A stretch of DNA of 64,000 bases from Gymnothorax reevesii (Eukaryota > Chordata > Actinopteri > Anguilliformes > Muraenidae). The translations under genes and the position numbers were made by a program. The stretch spans positions 93,018,575 to 93,082,574 of the forward strand of contig CM056583.1 of NCBI GenBank assembly GCA_029721435.1, read 5' to 3'. Positions 12,850 to 22,761 of the stretch are shown here, in pieces (positions within the stretch are counted from its first letter, which is position 1; each line of letters begins with the position of its first letter). The notes under the pieces were generated by a model that had not been told where the DNA came from, did not search any database, and saw nothing but the letters and a program-made list of their open reading frames with translations.

Positions 12850-13222
12850 TGTTACGGCTGTATGTGGTCCCTGTGATTTCTGTCCCTTTTCCCTCCCTGT
12901 CCTCTAGCTCCGCCCAGCAATTGCTCAACAAGGTGCACCTGGCTTGAGAAGGAAAGGTTTAAATGCTCTGGTGCCAGCCTTGGAGGGGAGAGGCTTTTGC
13001 TTTGGGGACTATGATGTTTGATGCCTCTCAGCATGGGATTTGTGTTGTGTTTTGTCTTTTTGCTTTCTTTGGTCATTTTGGTTTTGTTTATTGGATGTTT
13101 GTTTCTTTGGTAAATCAATCCCATGTACATGGTTATTTTAAAAGGTGTTGTCTCTGGTTTTTTTGGGTCAGTGGTGCATTATTGTTCGCCCCATCAGGCG
13201 AGTTTAAGAACGGGGCGTAACA
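12850..13222 (+). repeat. 5' LTR of the non-autonomous element
   Basis: 373 bp with 7-bp inverted termini TGTTACG/CGTAACA. It is repeated exactly 1,971 bp downstream. The orientation is set by the primer-binding site that follows it and the polypurine tract before its partner. Confidence 0.92.
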
Positions 13223-13224
13223 AA

Positions 13225-13242
13225 TGGGGGCTCTTCCGGGAG
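13225..13242 (+). promoter_or_regulatory. tRNA-Pro-like primer-binding site
   Basis: TGGGGGCTCTTCCGGGAG lies 2 bp after the 5' LTR. It differs from the standard tRNA-Pro primer-binding site at positions 10 and 18 only. This is where a host tRNA would prime minus-strand DNA synthesis. Confidence 0.8.
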
Positions 13243-14820
13243 CAAACCGTCATGAGGTGAGCAATTTGTGTAATTAGTGGCCTTTGATTGTGGTGATCTT
13301 CTCTCTTGATGGATCATAAGTGATTATTGCTGCTTGTGTTGTGCGTCTAACTTTGTAACCGTTTCTGTAGCTTGGAATATTAATTTTGGGCACCTGGACT
13401 TTGTAGCCTCCGGGCAGGTTTTAAGAGCTTGCCACTTTGTTGTTTTGCCTTTCTTATTTTTGGTGGTAATCCTGAGTGGGGGCACGCTTCAGTACATTGC
13501 AGTTGGCCACATCTCTGGTCTCTGGTGATGCACTGAGTTTAGCGTTTAAAGTCGCCTCGAGCTCGGCAAGCCACTGAAGACTAGTTAGGTTAGCGCGCCT
13601 TAGTAGGCTGGTAGGGGTTTAGGTGCCTTTCTACAGCGTGTAGTTCTTCAGATTTTGCATTTTTGTGCAGTAACCTGTTTGTGATCCTTTTTGGATGAGA
13701 TGAGTCTACTTTTTGTTTGGCCACCTTGTTTTGTGCAGCTGTGAAATGCTTCTGTATGCAGTAACGTGTGGTTTATGACCTTTTGTGTTGTGGTAACTGC
13801 ACTCCATTCACTGGCTCACTTGTAGGATGTTGCTTAGGTGTATGTTTGCAGCACTGGTTGACTGCATTGTGACTAAGTGGTGGTTGCAGTCCACATTTTG
13901 TGGTCATTTGTGTGTTACTGCTGTTGTGTATTTATTTGCAGTAAACTTGTGTTGTGACTTGTGTTTGGGATGTAGTCACCCCACAGATCAGGGGATCTTT
14001 GAGTGGTGGGTGTGGCCTCCCAGTTTTGCTGCTTGGTTTCCTATTTTCATCCCAGTAACTAGTGTATGTGGCTGAAGACTGCATGGTGTCCATTTTGTGT
14101 TGTGGTAGTGGTCAGCCATCTTGTTGGGTCTTGTGTTGCTGATTGGTGTATGACAGCAACTTTGTAGTTGGTCTACTTGTTATGACCCTTTTGGTTTTTG
14201 GCTGTTGCACTCCACTTGTGTTGGACACCTGTGTAGCTGTGATGTCTTGGGAAATGCTGCAGCATTGTGTTGGTGTGGTTCACCATGAGGTGGTAGCCAT
14301 TTTCCACTTGGGAGTGGAAGCCACTGTTTTTAGCCATTTGTGCTGCTCATTACTGAATTTGATGTGAAAGCACCTTTATTTGGCCTTTATGTATGATCTT
14401 GTTTGTGCCACATTTGACCCAAGTTCACACCTTCAGTCCGTAAATGTCCCAGTGTATGATTGAAATCTGAAAATTTAGCTTCATGAGGAGACTTTAATTG
14501 CCTCATCTAAGTCTGTGCACTCTCAGGAATACTGTTTGGTTTTAGTTCAGTGCAATTTTGATTAGTCCACATCATCAGAGGTTGTGATTTTGCTTTTCTG
14601 AGGCTTGTGGACTCAGTGCTTTGGATTTGGGCATTTAGTTGTGGTTCACTATTGGCATACAGCCTTATACCACTCATTGACTTCAAGAGCTGACTTCATC
14701 TCAATGAATAAATATTCTAATTTGTCATTAGACTCTGGAATAGAAGTGCTGAATTGAACTTGAAATGTTTTTGAGCTTGGATTGTGACAAACTATTTATT
14801 CATTGTTTTAAGGGAGGGGG

Positions 14821-15193
14821 TGTTACGGCTGTATGTGGTCCCTGTGATTTCTGTCCCTTTTCCCTCCCTGTCCTCTAGCTCCGCCCAGCAATTGCTCAAC
14901 AAGGTGCACCTGGCTTGAGAAGGAAAGGTTTAAATGCTCTGGTGCCAGCCTTGGAGGGGAGAGGCTTTTGCTTTGGGGACTATGATGTTTGATGCCTCTC
15001 AGCATGGGATTTGTGTTGTGTTTTGTCTTTTTGCTTTCTTTGGTCATTTTGGTTTTGTTTATTGGATGTTTGTTTCTTTGGTAAATCAATCCCATGTACA
15101 TGGTTATTTTAAAAGGTGTTGTCTCTGGTTTTTTTGGGTCAGTGGTGCATTATTGTTCGCCCCATCAGGCGAGTTTAAGAACGGGGCGTAACA
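14821..15193 (+). repeat. 3' LTR of the non-autonomous element
   Basis: Second copy of the 373-bp LTR, directly preceded by the purine run ending at 14820 and followed by the target duplication CCTT. I found no difference from the 5' copy on reading. Confidence 0.92.
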
Positions 15194-15319
15194 CCTTTCA
15201 TTCTAAAAGCCTCTGTTTCAGTTTTTGTGTTTTTTGTTTTTTTTACCCTGAGAGCACTCTAGTCAGCTATAGGTGCTCAGTGGTGTAAGATTTCAAAATC
15301 AGACGCTGTTAAATACCTG

Positions 15320-15955
15320 TCATGTGGCGGCTCCTGCGGGGGAGGGTTAGTGTTAGAGGAGCTGCTCCCGCGGGGGAGGGTTAGTGTTAGGGGAGCCGCT
15401 CCCGCGGGGAGAGGGTTTGGTTTAGGGGAGCCGCTCCCGCGGGGGAGGGTTAGTGTTCGGGGAGCTGCTCCCGCGGGGGAGGGTTAGTGTTAGGGGAGCC
15501 GCCCCCGGGGGGGGGGGTTAGTGTTAGGGGAGCCGCTCCCGCGGGGGCAGGGTTTGGTTTAGGGGAGCCGCTCCCGCGGGGGAGGGTTAGTGTTAGGGGA
15601 GCCGCTCCCGCGGGGGGAGGGTTTGGTTTAGGGGAGCCGCTCCCGCGGGGGAGGGTTAGTGTTAGGGGAGCCGCTATCGCGGGGGAGGCTTAGTGTTTGG
15701 GGAGCTGCTCCTTCGAGGGGAGGGTCAGGGTTAGGGGAGCCGCTCCTTCGAGGGGAGGGTCAGGGTTAGGAGAGCCGCTCCTGCGGGGGAGGCTTAGTGT
15801 TTGGTGAGCTGCTCCCGCGGGGGGAGGGTCAGGGTTAGGGGAGCCGCTCCCGCGGGGGGAGGGTTAGGGTTAGGGGAGCTTTTCCCACGGGGGAGCTCTA
15901 TTCAACAAGTTGCCCCATGAGAGGTTAGGGTTAGGGGAGGGTTAGGGTTCATTAT
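15320..15955. repeat. GC-rich 34-bp minisatellite with TTAGGG-like words
   Basis: About 18 copies of a ~34-bp unit whose core is GGGAGCCGCTCCCGCGGGGG, followed by AGGGTTAGTGTTA. The core is near-palindromic (GAGCCGCTCCCGCGGGGGAG) and carries repeated SacII-type CCGCGG sites and many CpGs, unlike the AT-rich flanks. The unit tail reads GGTTAGTGTTAGGGG or GGGTTAGGGTTAGGGG, resembling the vertebrate telomere hexamer. A 68-codon open frame here is a by-product of the repeat. Confidence 0.93.
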
Positions 15956-17222
15956 TGCATTTCTAATTCCTTGAAAATGTATTCATCGCTCTGCTACAGT
16001 TGGCCTAACTTTGAAATTGCAAAATGAAAAGCAGAAGTTTTTCTCGAATTTGCTTTTAGTGTTTTAAAAAAAATAAAAAAAATAAATCAATGATACTTTA
16101 AAAAACTCATTTATTTCAGATTGCACTTTAAATATAAGTTTTCCTTATATGGCCTCTGTAAATCTTTTTGAAATTAGAATCTGTTACTGCGCAGACACTG
16201 TGAACGAGTTTTCATTTGCATTTATAAAGGTTATTCAGTTAACAGGACACTCAAAAAATGCCCACATGGTAAAGTGCAGAGCAGATGCCAATATCCTGAC
16301 TTAGAGCATTATTTTATAAGTTCCAAAGCCGTATTGTAAGCAAGTATTTGCTGCAGACTTTTTCAAGCATTGCTTTCAATTATTTTTTTCATTCGCTGTT
16401 TCCATCTCTTTAGGAGAAAAAATGACTGCATATTTTAGAATGTGAATGTGGGGGTGATTTGATGCTGTACTTTGACTATCCTGGTCAAATATTCATTGAA
16501 AGAATAGCATCATGGAGATTCTATATAATTGCTAGATGTTAAGCCCTGTTGGCGCAATGTTTCTGTTTTTCAGGCGAATTTCAAATATTCATGAGGAGGT
16601 TTGTTTGAAGATCCACAGCTATTGAGACATATCTTCTCATTTCCCAGATTACAACAACACTATCGCGCTGTTGGAAGGCAGGAGTCCGTCATTTGGCTTC
16701 TTTCTAGAACATCTGTGCTTGTTTCTTCTCCCGACACTCAGAAAAAATTGACAGCTGAAGCCTGCAATCTAGTTCCATTTTTTTTTTTTACTTTGTTTTG
16801 TCTCAAATCCAGTTATAAGTTCTGTGGAAATTTGTCCAGAAATTCCTGACCGTAATTCTTTAGAAAAACTGTGTTTTTTTTTGGTGTTAGTTTTTCCTCT
16901 GTATTTACTTAAAGCCCATTGTCTTGTATTTTTAACTGTGGCGCCTCTGCTTCAAAAGTACATGGGGGATTACGCGTGCTGTACCAGGGTAACACTATTC
17001 TGAAAAGCAAACATAAAATGCAGAGTTTGCTAATTTCATGAGGTGTACACGAATCCATAAAGCCTAATATATTGTGAAACATGTTTATTTGTCACTACTC
17101 ATGTCTCGTACTTCTATTTTATTAGCATCCTGAATATCTTTCAGATGTATAGTCTGGTTATTTCATTTGGTGTCCAGTGTGCCTCCTTTTGCCCGGGTGT
17201 AATCCATCCTGTGCCCTGTTCC
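15956..17222. other. Unassigned AT-rich DNA
   Basis: No gene or defined repeat recognised. An 82-codon open frame at 16601-16849 has no recognisable motif. Confidence 0.5.
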
Positions 17223-17227
17223 CTTGT

Positions 17228-17823
17228 GTGCCTGCGCCGTGTACGACCTTGCTGTGAGTCTGGCTGAGGTGCTGGACTGTGCCGTGTACGACCTTACTGT
17301 GAGTCTGGCTGAGGTGCTGGACTGTGCCGTGTACGACCTTACTGTGAGTCTGCCTGAGATGCTGGACTGTGCCGTGTACGACCTTACTGTGAGTCTGGCT
17401 GAGGTGCTGGACTGTGCCGTGTACAACCTTACTGTGAGTCTGGCTGAGGTGCTGTACCTGTGCCGTGTACGACCTTACTGTGAGTCTGGCTGAGGTGCTG
17501 TGCCTGCGCCGTATACGACCTTACTGTGAGTCTGGCTGAGGTGCTGTGCCTGCGCCGTGTACGACCTTACTGTGAGTCTGGCTGAGGTGCTGGACTGTGC
17601 CGTGTACGACCTTACTGTGAGTCTGGCTGAGGTGCTGGACTGTGCCGTGTACGACCTTACTGTGAGTCTGGCTGAGGTGCTGGACTGTGCCGTGTACGAC
17701 CTTACTGTGAGTCTGGCTGAGGTGCTGGACTGTGCCGTGTACGACCTTACTGTGAGTCTGCCTGAGATGCTGGACTGTGCCGTGTACAACCTTACTGTGA
17801 GTCTGGCTGAGGTGCTGGACTGT
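17228..17823. repeat. 45-bp minisatellite, about 13 copies
   Basis: Thirteen copies, counted from the GTGTACGACCTTACTGTGAG core. Most are 45 bp with the tail GCTGAGGTGCTGGACTGTGC. Three consecutive mid-array units carry a GTGCTGTxCCTGxGCC junction one base longer (46 bp), which shifts frame. A GCCTGAGATGCTGG variant appears in an early and a late unit. Long frames on both strands with a 15-residue period follow from the 45-bp length; no gene is called. Confidence 0.93.
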
Positions 17824-17976
17824 CATGCTATGTGCCCTTCAGCAATCAGTCAGTTTGCGTATTCTAGTTAAGAATTGTATTGCCGTCTCCAAAAATGATC
17901 ATAACCATTATGATAATGAAATATGTAATTACTCCACGGAACTTTACGTATGGGAACAAACTCCCAAGCCTTGTCA

Positions 17977-19478
17977 CAGTGGGGGAAATAAGTATTTGAC
18001 CCCTCGCTGATTTTGCAGGTTTGCCCACTTACAAAGAATGCAACGATCTATAATTTTAATTGTTTACACATTCTTATAGTGAGAGACAGAATCACAAAGA
18101 AAATTCCAGAAAATCACATCATATGAATTTATAAAAATTGATAACCATCTGATGAGGAAAAATAAGTATTTGACCCCCTACTAAACAGCAAGTATTCTGG
18201 GTCCCACAAGCCAGTTAGTCTTCCTTTAAGACTCATCCCCAATCCCAGCTAATTATTAACATCAAATACACCTGCCTCACCTCATTACCTGCATAAAAGA
18301 CACCTGTCCACTCCAAAACAACCAGATTCCAAAATCTCCACTATGGGAAAGACCAAAGAGCTGTCTAAGGACATCAGGGACAAAGATCAACTGTCGGTGC
18401 AGTTATCAGGAAATGGAAGAAGTACTACACTGCCGCCAACCTCCCTCGGTCTGGGCCTCCATGCAAGGTCTCGCCTCGTGAGATGTCCGCAATCATGCGA
18501 ACGGTGAGGAATCACAAGGGGGGAACTGGTTAATGAACTGAAGGCAGCTGGGACCACAGTTACAAAAGAAACAATTGGTAACACACTACGTGGTCATGGA
18601 TTGAAATCCTGCAGCGCACGGAAGGTTCCCCTGCTCAAGAAGGCACATGTACAGGCCCGCCTGAAGTTCGCCATTGACCACCTGGATGACTCAGAAGAGG
18701 CCTGGAAGAAGGTGATGTGATCAGATGAGACCAAAATAAACTTTTTGGGCTCAACTCGACTCGCCGTGTTTGGAGGGCAAAGAACATAGAATACAACCCA
18801 AAGAACACCATCCCCACTGTCAAGCACAGTGGTGCTTTTCAGCCAAGGGGACAGCACAACTCCATTGCATTGAGGGGAGGATGGACGGGGCCATATACCG
18901 TGGAATTCTGGACCAACAGCTCCTTCCCTCAGTGAGAGAGCTGAACATGGGTCGAGGATGGGTGTTTCAGCACGACAACTACCCGAAGCACACCGCCAAA
19001 GCAACAAAAGAGTGGCTGAAGAAGAAGTACATCAAGGGTCTGGAGCGGCTTAGCCAGTCTCCAGACCTGAATCCTATTGAAATTCTTTGGAGGGAGCGTA
19101 AAATTCGGGTTGCAAGGCGACAGCCTCTGGACCTGAATGATTTGGAGGCTGTCTGCAGGGAGGAGTGCCATCCCAGCCAAAATGTGCACAAACCTTGTCA
19201 ACAACTATAAAAATGGTTTGACATCTGTGCTGGCTAATAATGGCTTTTCTACAAAATATGAACATGCTGTTTGTCCAGGGGGTTAAATACTTATTTTTGA
19301 CCAAAAATATGCAAATAAATTCCTAAAATGCATACAATGTCTTATACCACTTTTTTGGTGATATTCTGTCACTCACTGTTAAAATAAACCTATCATTAAA
19401 ATTATAGACCGTTGCACTTTTTGTTAGTGGGCAAACCTGCAAAATCAGCAAGGGGTCAAATACTTATTTCCCCCACTG
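17977..19478 (+). mobile_element. Tc1-like DNA transposon, inactive, IR/DR ends
   Basis: About 1.5 kb with long terminal inverted repeats starting CAGTGGGGGAAATAAGTATT on the left; the right end reads the same on the reverse strand. Each terminal repeat is roughly 200 bp and contains an inner direct copy of the AATAAGTATTTGACC core (near 18160-18178 on the left and 19281-19299 inverted on the right). This is the IR/DR arrangement known from fish Tc1-like elements such as Sleeping Beauty's family. The right flank has TA (19479-19480). The left flank reads CA (17975-17976), so one copy of the TA target has probably mutated. The transposase inside is broken. Confidence 0.93.
18343..19286 (+). 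pseudogene. Tc1-like transposase pseudogene (DD34E)
   Basis: The reading begins at ATG 18343 with a Tc1-type N-terminus ([14 protein letters not shown]) and ends at TAA 19284-19286 after a typical short C-terminal tail. It would cut and rejoin DNA at the element's ends. The catalytic triad is visible: Asp in SDET (18724-18726), Asp in HDN (18974-18976) and Glu in NPIE (19079-19081). The last two have 34 residues between them, the DD34E spacing. It is broken. The span of about 944 bp is shorter than a normal ~340-codon gene. The helix-turn-helix part appears deleted and out of frame soon after 18385. TGA at 18718-18720 lies just before SDET. The first Asp is in a different frame from the second, and frame is lost again after about 19150. 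The longest open stretch is 18770-19210. Confidence 0.9.
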
Positions 19479-19587
19479 TATCTGTGTCGAGTATTGGGAA
19501 TTCGTTCCCACTGAACCCTTCGGACAAGCTGTCTGACAGATCTGCTGCAGTGAAGGTGAGCGCCACCTGGCCTCTGATCGAGCACGG

Positions 19588-19682
19588 GCATACTCCTTAC
19601 CCACAGGCATACTCCTTACCCACGGACATACTCCTTACTCACGGACATACTCCTTACCCACAGGCATACTCCTTATCCACGG
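19588..19682. repeat. 19-bp minisatellite, left part (5 units)
   Basis: Five exact-length 19-bp units of the type CATACTCCTTACCCACGG plus one base. The array is cut at its ACGG by the solo LTR and resumes at 20147. Confidence 0.92.
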
Positions 19683-20146
19683 TGTGATGTGAATAGAGGG
19701 CCACTAGATGGCAGCATTTACCTTTCTTTTATTGAGCTCAGACTGGAGTTATGTTTAGACATGTCCTGGACATGTCTGGGGCAAGTCCCCAAAAATTAAA
19801 AAAAGAGGTCTAAATGTGGGTGGGGTCTGCAAAAGAGTATATAAGGAAAAGAATTGAGACAGTAGACCTGTCATTTCTGGTCAAGACCTGTGAAGTTTTC
19901 TTTTGTGGATTTTTGCCTGTGTTTGAGCATTTTCCTCACCCAGGACATCACCAGGAAACCCACAAAAAGGACTGTAAATATTTCTTTTTGTTGTTGTATA
20001 ATCAATCTTGGACTTTAGGTTAGTTAGTTGTTAGTTATTGTCTTTGTTAAAAATTAAATGTGTTTAAGTTTTTTTTAAAACTGTGTCTGTCATCCCTTGC
20101 TGTTGCTGTAATGTTGTAAATGTAATAACAAATTGGGGCCATAACA
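19683..20146 (+). mobile_element. Solo LTR inserted in the 19-bp minisatellite
   Basis: A 464-bp segment starting TGTGATG and ending CCATAACA interrupts the 19-bp array. ACGG lies on both sides (19679-19682 and 20147-20150), so the array continues in phase once a 4-bp target duplication is accounted for. TG...CA ends with a 4-bp duplication and no interior domain indicate an LTR left by recombination between two LTRs. A TATA-box-like GTATATAAGG sits near 19838-19847, about one third in, which supports plus orientation. Its LTR sequence differs from that of the 12.85-kb element. Family not assigned; a gypsy or retrovirus-like source fits the 4-bp duplication. Confidence 0.85.
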
Positions 20147-20825
20147 ACGGGCATACTCCTTATCCACGGACATACTCCTTACCCACGGGCATACCCCTTA
20201 CTCACGGACATACTCCTTACCCACAGGCATACTCCTTACCCACGGGCATACTCCTTACCCACGGACATACCCCTTACTCACGGACATACTCCTTACCCAC
20301 GGACATACTCCTTACCCACAGGCATACCCCTTACTCATGGACATGCTCCTTACCCACGGGCATACAACTTACCCACGGGCATACTCCTTTTCCACGGGCA
20401 TACTCCTTTTCCACGGACATACTCCTTACTCACGGACATACTCCTTACCCACGGGCATACTCCTTATCCATGGACATACTCCTTACTCACGGACATACTC
20501 CTTACCCACGGGCATACTCCTTATCCACGGAAATACTCCTTACCCACGGGCATACTCCTTATCCACGGACATACTCCTTACCCACGGGCATACTCCTTAT
20601 CCATGGACATACTCCTTACTCACGGGCATACTCCTTATCCACGGAAATACTCCTTACCCACGGACATACTCCTGACCCACAGGCATACTCCTTACCCACA
20701 GACATACTCCCTACCCATGGACATGCTCTCTACCCACAGACATACTCCTTAAACACGGTCATACTCCTTACCCACGGACATACTTCCTACCCACGGACAT
20801 ACCCCTTTACCCACTGACATGATCA
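20147..20825. repeat. 19-bp minisatellite, right part (~35 units)
   Basis: About 35 tandem 19-bp units (variants TACCCACGG, TATCCACGG, TACTCACGG and ACCCACAGG around CATACTCCTT). Since 19 is not a multiple of 3, each frame cycles every 57 bp and reads HTPYPRTYSLPTGILLTHG-like peptides. The units rarely contain stops, so a 244-codon frame exists at 20083-20817. It has no supporting start or splice context, and its beginning lies in the inserted LTR. Confidence 0.92.
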
Positions 20826-21930
20826 TTACCCACACTGACATACCATCTGAGCTGAACTGTGCTCAGTCTAATCTGGGCTTTGGCCCTTCCCCCGCCAATA
20901 CCGTGTTCCCGTCAATAAATTTCCCCATCAGAGTGTAATCTGACAGCATTTTGTTCCTTGGCCGGATCATAACAGAATTTACATTTGTATATTGGTAGTA
21001 TTTAAAACAGAATCATTGAAAGCTTGCGAAGAGAAAGGGGGGATGATAATGCGGTAGAAGTTGCAGACAGCAGTTCCATTTTTTTTTTTACTTGTTTTGA
21101 CATCTCTCATGAAGAGCATTTCAAACTCAAAATTATAAATTCTCCCACTGTACTGGAATATGCAAATACAGTGAAAATGAACTACATGTGCAACTGACTT
21201 CATGAATTATATGCATGTAAAGACACCTGGTGATGAATGCACAAGGAGATGGCCTCCACAATAGTGATGTAATGAATGCGATTAATGACTAATCTGTCTA
21301 GTTTCTGCCAGTTCCTTCGACATAACTTGAGAAATCTCAAAGAAACAAGTTCAGAGCTTGTGCTCAAAAGCAAACTTCTACTGCCAGTCTGCCACAGTAC
21401 AGTCATTTTTAGCTGTAGAAACATAGATGTAACTTTGTTATACAGCTCAATCCATTTTGGCCGAAGTACAGTCTCATTGTGGCTATCCCGTCAGTTCTAG
21501 ATTCAATCAGAAAGTCTCTCACAGCTCCCTCCATAATCACAGCAAAAACAGACTGAATCAGCAAACAGCCGAATTAAGTCTCTAATCTGGTCAAACAAAG
21601 GCGACGGGGTTTTTTTTGGGGGGGTTTCATCTGGGAGCAAAGCAAAGTAAGGTAAAGTAAAATAAATGTAAACGCTAAATTTAGGGAATAAATTAAATGC
21701 TAAGTAATTGTCTAAATGAGTGAATTGTGCGATATACAAAGTAAAACAGTTTTCAAGGACTGTGGTAGCCTACTGTCGCTTGGTTTTTCAGTAACTTAGC
21801 TGATTTAGCAAACAAACCCTTGCAAGCTCTCAACGCCAAGAATATAATCGAATTACCTGGATATCTAACTATAACCCGGCTGGTTTCATACTTGGTGGCT
21901 GCCTTTCATACAGTCTTCAAGCCGACAATT
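20826..21930. other. Unassigned DNA
   Basis: No recognisable gene. Short open frames of 70-80 codons on both strands have no motif. A G/T homopolymer stretch lies at about 21608-21627. Confidence 0.5.
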
Positions 21931-21936
21931 ATTGAC

Positions 21937-22761
21937 GTTCGCCAGGGTTTTTAGTCCCCTTCGTTCTCTATCCTGACTGCATTACCACATAAACGCATTG
22001 CCAAGCTGATTATTAAGGCGAACCGGGGTTTTTGTCTTTTTCGCATTTTATTATCATCGAAGGGCTCTTCTGATTAAACACATTGTAAATACCATATCTT
22101 TGTCTCTTCCTCCAGTTGCTGTGCCTTGGTCAGCTGATTTAAGTTTATTTGCTTGTTTGAGTGCTTAGGACAGCTTGTTGGGGGAGGTAACGTTACCGTG
22201 TTCAATTCGCTCACATTGTAAACGACTTGTTTATTCGGTCTGTTTTAATTAAAGGGAACCGGGGCTTCACTCTTTTCTCACTTACCCTTGGTTGTATTTG
22301 GGGTTAGCTAGCTAGATAAGTACTGCTGCATTTTTGGCTGGGGATCTGAGATTTAGTATTTATTTACTAGTGCAGCAGTCACTTGACTCGTCCGTTCAGT
22401 TAGGTTGGAATTTCAAAGGAAAGTTTTACCAGAGTGCTCCTGGGCGTTGGAGTCAGTCTATTTTATCTGAGTTCTCAGCTAAGTCCTGTGATATTTTTAG
22501 TTTAGTACATTAATAACACAGGGACTAGATAAACTCAAGCCGGCTTATAAGGAGTGCTTATTACGTATAGAGTTTGGCTCAATTTGGTATTTCATTTCTG
22601 TTAACTGAAACTAAACCCCTGTTAAAAGAGGCTTACAATCTATTCACATGGTTTCCCCACAGTTTCTATTGAGACTGCTGCTTAGGGCTTCTTAGGTTAA
22701 TAAATTAATAAATTGTGGTTCCTCAGTTTCCTCAGCAAAGTCATTAGGTAGGGGGTTCAAA
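21937..22761 (+). other. Probable 5' untranslated region of the CR1-like LINE
   Basis: Three diverged copies of a motif of the form GCGAACCGGGGTTTTTGTC followed by TTTTC occur at about 21937, 22017 and 22253, ahead of ORF1. Repeated promoter-proximal units are common in 5' regions of LINEs. I infer that this copy is near full length at its 5' end. No exact start or target-site duplication could be fixed. Confidence 0.4.

Larger units (their letters stand above)
12846..15197 (+). mobile_element. Non-autonomous LTR retrotransposon (complete, non-coding)
   Basis: Two direct 373-bp LTRs (12850-13222 and 14821-15193), which I read as identical, enclose a 1,598-bp interior. The LTRs start TGTTACG and end CGTAACA. 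CCTT flanks the element on both sides (12846-12849 and 15194-15197), a 4-bp target-site duplication. Two bases after the 5' LTR, TGGGGGCTCTTCCGGGAG (13225-13242) matches the complement of the tRNA-Pro 3' end at 16 of 18 positions, as used by many gypsy-like and retroviral elements. AAGGGAGGGGG at 14810-14820 is a polypurine tract directly before the 3' LTR. The interior has no gag, protease, reverse transcriptase or integrase similarity and no frame above about 90 codons. Identical LTRs imply recent insertion using enzymes from another element. It belongs to the TRIM/LARD type; family not recognised. Confidence 0.9.

Noticed and set aside
13827..14367. Short hydrophobic open frames inside the non-autonomous LTR element as gag or envelope remnants
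   Set aside because: No zinc knuckle, protease, polymerase or integrase motif; the hydrophobic look follows from the T/G-rich sequence.
17224..17871. CAVYDLTVSLAEVLD repeat protein
   Set aside because: Translation of the 45-bp minisatellite; both strands are open and the 46-bp units break the frame.
20083..20817. 244-codon frame of HTPYPRTYSLPT-type repeats as a gene
   Set aside because: It comes from the 19-bp minisatellite, whose units rarely contain stops in any frame. The frame's start lies inside the inserted solo LTR.
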